Positions 1 through 5,062 of a stretch of DNA of 5,062 nucleotides are shown here, piece after piece. The translations under genes were made by a program, and so were the position numbers. How positions within the stretch are numbered: the stretch's first letter is position 1; each line of letters begins with the position of its first letter. The stretch comes from Alphaproteobacteria bacterium. Its GTDB lineage: Bacteria > Pseudomonadota > Alphaproteobacteria > Rhodobacterales > Rhodobacteraceae. Location of the stretch: assembly GCA_030830465.1 (NCBI GenBank), contig JAURMY010000418.1:1-5062 (forward strand). Reading direction: 5' to 3'. The notes beneath the pieces are model-generated. The model was not told the origin of the DNA. It ran no database searches and saw only the letters and a list, made by a program, of their open reading frames with translations.

Positions 1-692
1 AACGGATCGACATTGCGCGATGCGATGCTTTGCAGCGCGATAACGATCTGGGCTGAAACCAGCGTTGTATCGATCGCCTCATGCGGCTGGGCGGCATGGC
101 CGCCCTTGCCTTCCACCGTGATGGTAAATTCATCCGCCGCCGCGAAAAACCCGCCCGGACGGATCCCGAAAGAGCCAAGCGGCATGTTCGGCATATTATG
201 AAGGCCATACACCTCTTGAATGCCGAATTCTTCCATCAGACCGTCGCGACACATTTCCCGCCCGCCGCCACCGCCCTCTTCGGCAGGCTGAAAGATCAGA
301 ACGACCGTGCCGTCGAAATTCCGGTTTTCCGCCAGATATTTCGCCGCCCCCAGCAACATCGCGGTATGGCCGTCATGGCCGCAGGCATGCATCTTGCCCT
401 TGACGGTCGAGGCATAGTCAAGCCCCGTCGCCTCAAAAATCGGCAGGGCATCCATATCCGCCCGCAGGCCCATGACCTTGCCCGAGGTGTTTTGCTTGCC
501 TTGGATCACCCCGACCACGCCGGTTCTGCCGATCCCGGTCTTGATCTGATCGACGCCAAATTCTTTCAATAGATCGGCGACCAGGGCGGCGGTGCGGGTT
601 TCTTCGAAACACAGTTCCGGATGGGCATGCATATCGCGCCGCCAGCCGGTGATTTCGTCATGCAGATCGGCAAACCGGTTGATCACGGGCAT
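1..692 (-). CDS. M20D metallo-amidohydrolase (aminoacylase / hippurate hydrolase-like), 3' end outside window
   Basis: Partial gene: the ATG at 692 opens a frame with no stop down to the left edge, giving 230 residues of a family usually about 385-390 long. Visible motifs are HPELCFEE (24-31), RADMDALP (77-84), MHACGHDGH (101-109; metal ligands C104 and H106), QPAEEG (135-140; E138 catalytic base and E139 metal ligand by family analogy), YGLHN (162-166; H165 metal ligand) and GGHAAQPH of the dimerisation/lid domain (197-204). The last metal His lies beyond the edge. The family (HipO, AbgB, plant ILR1) hydrolyses N-acyl amino acids and related amides with a binuclear metal centre. No signal peptide is seen, so it is probably cytoplasmic. 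A hand alignment with the next gene gives about 60% identity, so the two are tandem paralogues. The start is supported by AAGGA at 703-699, 6 bases upstream. It lies 16 bases after the preceding stop, so co-transcription is likely. Substrate is unknown. Confidence 0.93.
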   Translation of the reverse strand, partial: MPVINRFADLHDEITGWRRDMHAHPELCFEETRTAALVADLLKEFGVDQIKTGIGRTGVVGVIQGKQNTSGKVMGLRADMDALPIFEATGLDYASTVKGKMHACGHDGHTAMLLGAAKYLAENRNFDGTVVLIFQPAEEGGGGGREMCRDGLMEEFGIQEVYGLHNMPNMPLGSFGIRPGGFFAAADEFTITVEGKGGHAAQPHEAIDTTLVSAQIVIALQSIASRNVDP

Positions 693-698
693 CTTGTG

Positions 699-703
699 TC
701 CTT
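699..703 (-). promoter_or_regulatory. Ribosome binding site of the left-edge M20D gene
   Basis: The minus strand reads AAGGA, 6 bases before the ATG at 692, within the 16-base gap between the two M20D genes. It supports this start and independent initiation within a shared transcript. Confidence 0.7.
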
Positions 704-708
704 TTTGG

Positions 709-1872
709 TCAACCCAGTGGCATGCGCTGTTCGGCCAGGGTGGCAAACCAGCTGCTGCCAAAGGGGATGGCATCGTCGTTGAATTCATAGGCGGGATTGT
801 GCAGATCGGCGGAATCGCCGTTGCCGATGAACATGTAGGCCCCCGGTCGCAGGGCCAGAAAATCCGCGAAATCCTCGGCCGGCATGGCGGGCGGCAGGTC
901 GCGGTCCACCGTTCCGGCAACCGCTCTGGCCGCCTCAGCCGCCGCATCCGCCTGTTCGGGGGTGTTGACCAAAGGCATCGCGCCGCGCCGATAGGTGATT
1001 TCGGCGCTGGCGCCAAAGGCCTTGGCGGTGGCGTGAATGATTGAACGCAGGCGCGCCTCGATCATGTCGCGGGTATCGGCCTCAAAGGTGCGGATCGTGC
1101 CTTTCAACATGACCTGATCGGCGATGACATTGTAGATATCCGTATCCGTATGGAATGAGCAGACGGACACAACTGCGGTTTTCAGCGGATCGGCGTTGCG
1201 CGAGACGATGCTTTGCAAGGCCATGACAATGGCCGAGGCCGCAACGGTCGTATCCACCGCCAGATGCGGCTGTGCGCCGTGCCCGCCCCGGCCCTGAACC
1301 TTGACTTCAAACATGTCCGCCCCGGCCATTTGCGGCCCTGAACGCACGGCGAAACTGCCCAAAGGCACGCCCGGCCAATTGTGCATGCCGTAAATCTCGG
1401 AGACATTGTAACGGTCCAGAACCCCGTCGGCGATCATCGCCTTGGCGCCGCCACTGCCTTCTTCCGCCGGCTGGAACAACAAAACCACGGTTCCGGCAAA
1501 ATTCCGGGTTTCCGCCAGATACCGCGCAGCGCCCAGCAGCATTGACGTATGGCCGTCATGGCCGCAGGCGTGCATCTTGCCGGGAACGGTCGAGGCATGG
1601 GCCAGTCCGGTGGCCTCAAGGATCGGCAAGGCATCCATATCCGCACGGAACGCCAGCACCCTGTCCGAGGTTTCCCGGCCGCGAATGATGCCGACAACGC
1701 CGGTCTGCCCAACGGCTTCGATCACCTCGTCACAGCCGAATTCGCGTAGTTTACCCGCCACGATGCCTGCGGTGCGATGCTCTGCAAAGCGCAATTCGGG
1801 GTGGCGGTGGAAATCCTGCCGCCATGCCGCGATTTCGGGCTGCCATTCGGCAATGCGATTGCGGACCGGCAT
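709..1872 (-). CDS. M20D metallo-amidohydrolase (aminoacylase / hippurate hydrolase-like), complete
   Basis: Complete 387-residue protein, the usual length for the M20D (HipO/AbgB/ILR1-like) amidohydrolases, which cleave the amide bond of N-acyl amino acids or similar conjugates. The catalytic domain shows FHRHPELRF (21-29), RADMDALP (76-83), MHACGHDGH (100-108; metal ligands C103 and H105), QPAEEG (134-139; E137 and E138), YGMHNWPG (161-168; H164) and the C-terminal AEDFADF (332-338) and LHNPAYEFND (357-366; H358). The inserted dimerisation domain carries GGHGAQPH (196-203). All expected metal ligands are present, so it should be active. No signal peptide or membrane segment is seen; cytoplasmic. 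The ATG directly follows the argE stop (TGA-ATG, no gap), and GAGG at 1881-1878 lies 5 bases upstream, inside the end of argE, which suggests coupled translation. The exact substrate cannot be read from sequence; hippurate, N-acetyl amino acids, aminobenzoyl-glutamate or dipeptides are all possible. Confidence 0.95.
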   Translation of the reverse strand: MPVRNRIAEWQPEIAAWRQDFHRHPELRFAEHRTAGIVAGKLREFGCDEVIEAVGQTGVVGIIRGRETSDRVLAFRADMDALPILEATGLAHASTVPGKMHACGHDGHTSMLLGAARYLAETRNFAGTVVLLFQPAEEGSGGAKAMIADGVLDRYNVSEIYGMHNWPGVPLGSFAVRSGPQMAGADMFEVKVQGRGGHGAQPHLAVDTTVAASAIVMALQSIVSRNADPLKTAVVSVCSFHTDTDIYNVIADQVMLKGTIRTFEADTRDMIEARLRSIIHATAKAFGASAEITYRRGAMPLVNTPEQADAAAEAARAVAGTVDRDLPPAMPAEDFADFLALRPGAYMFIGNGDSADLHNPAYEFNDDAIPFGSSWFATLAEQRMPLG

Positions 1873-3039
1873 TCAGGCCTCACACAGATGGTCGATCAGG
1901 CGCTCCATAAAGGCCCAGCCGGCTTCAAACTCGGCGACCGAGATGAACTCGTTCGGCTGATGCGCCTGATCAATACTGCCCGGCCCGCAGACCACGGCGG
2001 AATAGCCTTCGGCCTGAAACTGCCCGGCTTCGGTGCCGTAACTGACCACATGGGTGCCGTTGTCCCCGGTCAGACGCCGCGCCAGCATTTCCGCATGCCC
2101 CTCTGTTTCGGGTTTCAGCCCCGGCACGCCGAAGGTCGGCTTCAGCTCGATTTCCGCATCGGGGTGGATCGCCTTCATGCCGGCCTCGACCTCGCGCACC
2201 TTGGTTTCATAGGCTTTGATCCAGTCCTGCGGGTTGTCATTGGGCACACAGCGGAACCCCATGACAAAAGTACAGTCCTTGGCGGTGATGTTGTTCGCGG
2301 TGCCGCCCGAGATCGTGCCGACATGGGCATTGGTCCAGGGCGGAATGAACATGGCCGCCATGGCATCAAGTGTTGCGGCGGCGCTGGCCGCGTTTTTCTG
2401 GTTCGCCCAGTCGATCAGTTTGGCGGCTTCGTGGATCGCTGAAACCCCCTGATGCTGCAAGGACGAATGGATTTCATAGCCTTTCACATGGGTCGCCACC
2501 CCGACACCGCCCTTATGGCCGGTGACCACTTTCATCAAAGACGGCTCACCGATGATGGCGGCGGCGGCTTTGGGAAAGGTCTTGGCCATTTCCGCAATCA
2601 TCGAAGGGGCCCCTACACAGCCGACCTCTTCATCATAGGACAGCGCGATCTGAATCGGCCGTTTGACCCCTTTTTTCAGCGCCAGCGGCACCGCGCACAG
2701 GGCCAGCGCGTCAAACCCTTTCATGTCACAGGTGCCGCGCCCGAACAGCTTGCCGTCTTTTTCCACCACGGTGAAAGGGTCGGTGTCCCAGTCCTGCCCG
2801 TCCACCGGCACCACGTCCGTATGACCCGACAGGATCACCCCGCCTTCGACCCAGGGGCCGACATTGGCGTAAATATTGGCCTTTTTGCCGGTCTCGTCAT
2901 AAACGCGATGCGATTCGACGCCGTGGCTGGCCAGATAGGCCTCAATGAAATCGACGACAGGCAAATTGCTGTCGCGCGAGACCGATGGAAAAGCCACAAG
3001 CTTTTCAAGCATTTCGCGCGGCGTCAAATGTTGGGGCAT
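1873..3039 (-). CDS. argE: Acetylornithine deacetylase (ArgE, M20A family)
   Basis: A 388-residue ArgE-type enzyme, close to the usual length. ArgE hydrolyses N2-acetyl-L-ornithine to ornithine and acetate in the linear arginine pathway, in the cytoplasm, with two zinc or cobalt ions. Visible motifs: SGHTDVVPVDGQDW (71-84; H73 metal ligand, D75), GRGTCDMKG (100-108; bridging D105), SYDEEVGC (134-141; E137 base, E138 ligand), IIGEPS (162-167; E165 ligand), GTEAGQFQAEG (335-345) and GPGSIDQAHQPNEFI (352-366; H360 ligand). All catalytic residues are present. I chose the ATG at 3039 because AAGGA lies 7 bases upstream and the protein then begins MPQHLTPREMLEKLVAFPSVS, a normal ArgE N terminus. 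An in-frame ATG at 3156 would add 39 unusual residues with a poorer ribosome site. It is the first gene of a leftward cluster with two M20D hydrolases and diverges from peptide-transporter genes, so it may be a catabolic deacylase of a related N-acyl amino acid instead. Confidence 0.9.
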   Translation of the reverse strand: MPQHLTPREMLEKLVAFPSVSRDSNLPVVDFIEAYLASHGVESHRVYDETGKKANIYANVGPWVEGGVILSGHTDVVPVDGQDWDTDPFTVVEKDGKLFGRGTCDMKGFDALALCAVPLALKKGVKRPIQIALSYDEEVGCVGAPSMIAEMAKTFPKAAAAIIGEPSLMKVVTGHKGGVGVATHVKGYEIHSSLQHQGVSAIHEAAKLIDWANQKNAASAAATLDAMAAMFIPPWTNAHVGTISGGTANNITAKDCTFVMGFRCVPNDNPQDWIKAYETKVREVEAGMKAIHPDAEIELKPTFGVPGLKPETEGHAEMLARRLTGDNGTHVVSYGTEAGQFQAEGYSAVVCGPGSIDQAHQPNEFISVAEFEAGWAFMERLIDHLCEA

Positions 3040-3046
3040 GTCAGCA

Positions 3047-3051
3047 TCCTT
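3047..3051 (-). promoter_or_regulatory. Ribosome binding site deciding the argE start
   Basis: The minus strand reads AAGGA here, followed by 7 bases and the ATG at 3039. This is a near-ideal Shine-Dalgarno site and favours this start over the in-frame ATG at 3156, which has only a weak AGGCGG upstream. Confidence 0.75.
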
Positions 3052-3126
3052 ATTGGCTTGGGCCAAAGCTTGTGCCTTCGCGGCGGCATCGTCAAGCCGA
3101 TGTCGCAACCAAATGCATGGCGTTGC

Positions 3127-3137
3127 GTCAAGTTGAC
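3127..3137. repeat. Short inverted repeat GTCAA-G-TTGAC, candidate operator or paired -35 elements
   Basis: A perfect 5-base inverted repeat around one central G. Read outward it gives TTGACG on the minus strand (3131-3126) and TTGACC on the plus strand (3133-3138), both good -35 matches facing opposite ways. It could be a regulator site, overlapping divergent promoters, or chance, since perfect 5-base arms are not rare. Confidence 0.35.
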
Positions 3138-3191
3138 CTTTTGGCAAAAAATCCATGTTGCCGCCTGCCGCCTTTCGTGATTAGCTGCCGG

Positions 3192-3197
3192 GATAAT
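3192..3197 (+). promoter_or_regulatory. Possible -10 element for the dppDF operon
   Basis: GATAAT matches TATAAT at five of six bases and lies in the only AT-rich patch of the gap, 65 bases before the dppD start. No convincing -35 sits 16-18 bases upstream (CGCCTT at 17), so it would need an activator or may be chance. Confidence 0.25.
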
Positions 3198-3249
3198 AAT
3201 AACCGCAGCGGCAAGACTCTGCTTGGCTGACCGCGGAAAAAGACAACAC

Positions 3250-3255
3250 GGGGAG
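3250..3255 (+). promoter_or_regulatory. Ribosome binding site deciding the dppD start
   Basis: GGGGAG lies 6 bases before the ATG at 3262. It favours that ATG over an in-frame TTG at 3223 that would add 13 residues unlike the usual start of the family. Confidence 0.7.
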
Positions 3256-3261
3256 CCAGCA

Positions 3262-4266
3262 ATGCCCGATGGGGCCGTGCCTATTCTGGATGTGACTGAC
3301 CTGAAAACCGTGTTCAAAACACGCGGCGGCGAGGTTCATGCGGTCAACTCGGTCAGTTTTGACCTGGAACCCGGCGAATTGCTGGGCGTGGTTGGCGAAA
3401 GCGGATCCGGCAAATCTGTAACCATGATGTCGCTGATCGGCCTTCTGCCGTCACCGCCTGCGGATATCCGCGCCGGGACGGTGATGTTTGAGGGCCGCGA
3501 TATCCTGAAAATGTCTGCCGATGAACTGCGCGATATCCGCGGCAGCCGGATCGGGTTTGTGTTTCAGGATCCGATGACATCGCTCAACCCGGTGTTCTCG
3601 GTTGGGTTCCAGATCATGGAGCCTTTGCGCAAACATATGGGAATGAACAAGAAGCAGGCCGCCAAACGTGCAGTGGAACTGCTGGAACTTGTCGGCATTC
3701 CGGACGCCGAATCACGTCTGTCGAACTATCCGCACCAGTTTTCCGGCGGTATGCGCCAGCGGGTGATGATCGCAATCGCGCTGGCCTGCGACCCCAAGGT
3801 TCTGATCGCGGATGAGCCAACAACCGCCCTGGACGTGACCATTCAGGCGCAAATCCTGGAACTGGTGCGCGAACTGCGCCAGAAACTTGGCATGGCGATC
3901 ATCTGGATCACCCATGATCTGGGCGTGATTGCCGGAATCGCCGACCGGGTGATGGTGATGTATGGCGGCCAGATTGTTGAACAGGCCCCGGTGCGGGAAC
4001 TGTTTTCCAACCCCCAGCACCCCTATACGCGGGCCTTGCTGGAAACGCTGCCCTCTGTGACCGGGCAGCGCAGCGAAAAACTGCGCACGATCGAGGGTCA
4101 GCCGCCGTCGCTGTCGGCACAGCCCACGGCCTGCCCGTTCAAGGCGCGCTGCACCAACAGCAAGGAGATTTGCGGCACCCGCAACCCGCCCATTCTGAAA
4201 CTGGCCGGCGATCATGATGTCGCCTGTTTCTGGGACGCCAAGACCGGAGAGATGCGCGATGCTTGA
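3262..4266 (+). CDS. dppD: Oligopeptide/dipeptide ABC transporter ATP-binding protein, DppD/OppD type
   Basis: A 334-residue ATPase, the usual DppD length. It powers uptake of peptides or similar solutes by pairing with DppF beneath a DppBC-type permease at the inner membrane. The ABC motifs are complete: Walker A GESGSGKS (45-52), Q-loop FQDP (Q102), signature FSGGMRQR (160-167), Walker B VLIADEP (180-186, E185 catalytic), D-loop ALD (189-191) and switch H218 (THDL). After the ATPase core comes the oligopeptide-transporter C-terminal domain with [15 protein letters not shown] (250-264) and four cysteines C291, C297, C304 and C322. A related DppD structure showed such cysteines holding a [4Fe-4S] cluster. 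The ATG at 3262 is chosen from GGGGAG 6 bases upstream. The gene overlaps dppF by 8 bases and diverges from argE. The Opp, Gsi and Dpp families are hard to separate from the ATPase alone, so the substrate is open. Confidence 0.93.
   Translation: MPDGAVPILDVTDLKTVFKTRGGEVHAVNSVSFDLEPGELLGVVGESGSGKSVTMMSLIGLLPSPPADIRAGTVMFEGRDILKMSADELRDIRGSRIGFVFQDPMTSLNPVFSVGFQIMEPLRKHMGMNKKQAAKRAVELLELVGIPDAESRLSNYPHQFSGGMRQRVMIAIALACDPKVLIADEPTTALDVTIQAQILELVRELRQKLGMAIIWITHDLGVIAGIADRVMVMYGGQIVEQAPVRELFSNPQHPYTRALLETLPSVTGQRSEKLRTIEGQPPSLSAQPTACPFKARCTNSKEICGTRNPPILKLAGDHDVACFWDAKTGEMRDA
4246..4251 (+). promoter_or_regulatory. Ribosome binding site of dppF inside dppD
   Basis: GGAGAG lies 7 bases before the dppF ATG at 4259, within the last codons of dppD. 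This gives translational coupling and supports the 8-base overlap. Confidence 0.65.
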
Positions 4267-5062
4267 TGATACCAGCGTGCCGATCCTGAAGGTCGACCAC
4301 CTCAAGATGTATTTCCCGATCTACAAGGGCATCATGCGGCGGCATGTGGGCAACGTGAAAGCGGTGGACGATATCTCGTTTGAAATCCGCAAAGGCGAAA
4401 CCCTTGGTCTGGTCGGTGAAAGCGGTTGCGGCAAATCCTCCGCCGGGCGCGCGATCCTCAGGCTTTATGACATCACCGGCGGGTCGATCCAACTGGAAGG
4501 GGTTGAGATCGGCCAGATGCAGGGCGACAGGCTGCGGCGCCTGCGCCCCGAAATGCAGATGATCTTTCAGGACCCTCAGGCCAGCCTGAACCCGCGTATG
4601 ACGGTCGGGGCCATTATTGCCGAACCGCTGGACGAACACCGCAAAATGACACGGGCCGAGCGGCAGAACCGGGTGAACGAACTGCTGGATGCCGTTGGCC
4701 TGAACCGCAGTTTCGCCAAGCGCTTCCCGCATGAGTTTTCCGGCGGCCAGCGCCAGCGGATCGGCATTGCCCGCGCTTTGGCCCTGAACCCGAAATTCAT
4801 TGTGTGCGACGAACCGATTGCCGCGCTTGACGTGTCGATCCAGGCGCAGGTCGTGAACCTGCTGGAAGAATTGCAGAACCGGCTGGGCCTGACCTATCTG
4901 TTCATCAGCCACGATCTTTCGATGGTGCGCCATATCGCGGACCGGGTGGCGGTGATGTATCTGGGCAAGGTCGTGGAACTGGCCGACCGCGACCAGCTGT
5001 ATGACAGCCCCCAGCATCCCTATACCCAGGCGCTGCTTTCGGCGGTGCCCGAGCCGGATCCA
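4259..5062 (+). CDS. dppF: Oligopeptide/dipeptide ABC transporter ATP-binding protein, DppF/OppF type, 3' end outside window
   Basis: Open to the last base of the window, giving 268 residues of a protein that is usually about 320-350. It is the partner ATPase of DppD in a peptide-type importer. Motifs in order: a DppF-like N terminus with [13 protein letters not shown] (16-28), Walker A GESGCGKS (53-60), Q-loop [14 protein letters not shown] (Q104), signature SGGQRQR (161-167), Walker B FIVCDEP (180-186, E185), D-loop ALD (189-191), switch H218 (SHDL), then [15 protein letters not shown] (250-264), the start of the C-terminal oligopeptide-transporter domain. All ATPase residues are present. 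The segment EPIAALD replaces the more usual EPVSALD of this family, a mild change. The start overlaps the dppD stop by 8 bases, so the two are coupled in one operon. The binding protein and permeases are not in this window and probably lie further right. Confidence 0.93.
   Translation, partial: MLDDTSVPILKVDHLKMYFPIYKGIMRRHVGNVKAVDDISFEIRKGETLGLVGESGCGKSSAGRAILRLYDITGGSIQLEGVEIGQMQGDRLRRLRPEMQMIFQDPQASLNPRMTVGAIIAEPLDEHRKMTRAERQNRVNELLDAVGLNRSFAKRFPHEFSGGQRQRIGIARALALNPKFIVCDEPIAALDVSIQAQVVNLLEELQNRLGLTYLFISHDLSMVRHIADRVAVMYLGKVVELADRDQLYDSPQHPYTQALLSAVPEPDP

Larger units (their letters stand above)
3040..3261. promoter_or_regulatory. Divergent intergenic control region between argE and dppD
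   Basis: These 222 bases lie between two divergent gene starts and must hold the leftward and rightward promoters unless those sit inside genes. Visible elements are a GTCAA-G-TTGAC palindrome at 3127-3137, another TTGACG on the minus strand at 3095-3090, and an AT-rich stretch on the plus strand at 3193-3202 (ATAATAATAA) that includes GATAAT at 3192-3197, a possible -10 about 65 bases before dppD but without a good -35. Seventeen bases beyond each TTGAC of the palindrome the sequence is a poor -10 (TTGCGA leftward, TGTTGC rightward), so no promoter can be assigned firmly. I see no tRNA, small RNA or riboswitch-like fold here. Confidence 0.5.

Noticed and set aside
1777..2442. 221-residue open frame on the plus strand
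   Set aside because: It spans the antisense of two confirmed genes (M20D and argE). Composition is that of a shadow frame.
3056..3076. Near-repeat GCTTGGGCC / GCTTGTGCC, 12 bases apart
   Set aside because: Two imperfect copies only, in a GC-rich stretch. No sign of a functional iteron or operator array.
2452..3180. 242-residue open frame on the plus strand
   Set aside because: It is antisense to argE and part of the intergenic region. The product is His/Arg-rich with no known motif, and argE is unambiguous on the other strand.
3184..3213. Possible hairpin TGCCG / CGGCA around the AT-rich patch before dppD
   Set aside because: The stem is only about 5 bases with a 17-22 base loop and no T-run. 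It is too weak to call a terminator or attenuator.
3223..3261. Extended dppD start at a TTG codon
   Set aside because: It would add 13 residues with no family match. The ATG at 3262 has a good ribosome site 6 bases upstream.
3712..4305. 197-residue open frame on the minus strand
   Set aside because: It is antisense to dppD and the dppF start, with no recognisable domain.
4139..5017. 292-residue open frame on the minus strand
   Set aside because: It lies antisense to dppF, which has full ABC motifs. The frame reads His/Gln/Asp-rich with no recognisable domain, typical of a shadow frame in GC-rich DNA.

Overview
The window looks like chromosomal DNA of a GC-rich alphaproteobacterium, most likely Rhodobacterales. 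This rests on codon use (GGC, GCG, CTG and ATC preferred) and on the wording of the ArgE and Dpp proteins; it is inference, since no rRNA or species marker is present. Nearly the whole window is coding. No tRNA, rRNA, CRISPR array, insertion sequence or prophage gene is visible.

Layout. The left three fifths is a leftward cluster of three M20-family metallo-amidohydrolases. Its first gene is an ArgE-type N-acetylornithine deacetylase (start 3039, end 1873). The stop of argE directly abuts the start of a complete M20D aminoacylase/hippurate-hydrolase-like gene (1872 to 709). After 16 bases follows a second, paralogous M20D gene (start 692), which runs off the left edge. The right two fifths is a rightward pair of oligopeptide/dipeptide (Dpp/Opp/Gsi-type) ABC-transporter ATPases: dppD (3262-4266) and dppF (4259 to beyond the right edge), overlapping by 8 bases. 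The two arms diverge from a 222-base intergenic region (3040-3261) that should carry both promoters. It contains a GTCAA-G-TTGAC palindrome that places -35-like TTGAC hexamers back to back on the two strands.

How the genes may work together (inference). The ATPases would energise import of a peptide-like or N-acylated amino-acid compound through permeases and a binding protein that are not in this window. Three cytoplasmic zinc/cobalt hydrolases would then cleave amide bonds to release amino acids and the acyl group. In this setting the ArgE homologue may be catabolic rather than a dedicated arginine-biosynthesis enzyme. Each gene belongs to a well-known family. I see no clearly undescribed system; the points worth following are the three-hydrolase arrangement, the divergence of the two M20D copies near their active sites, and the shared control region.
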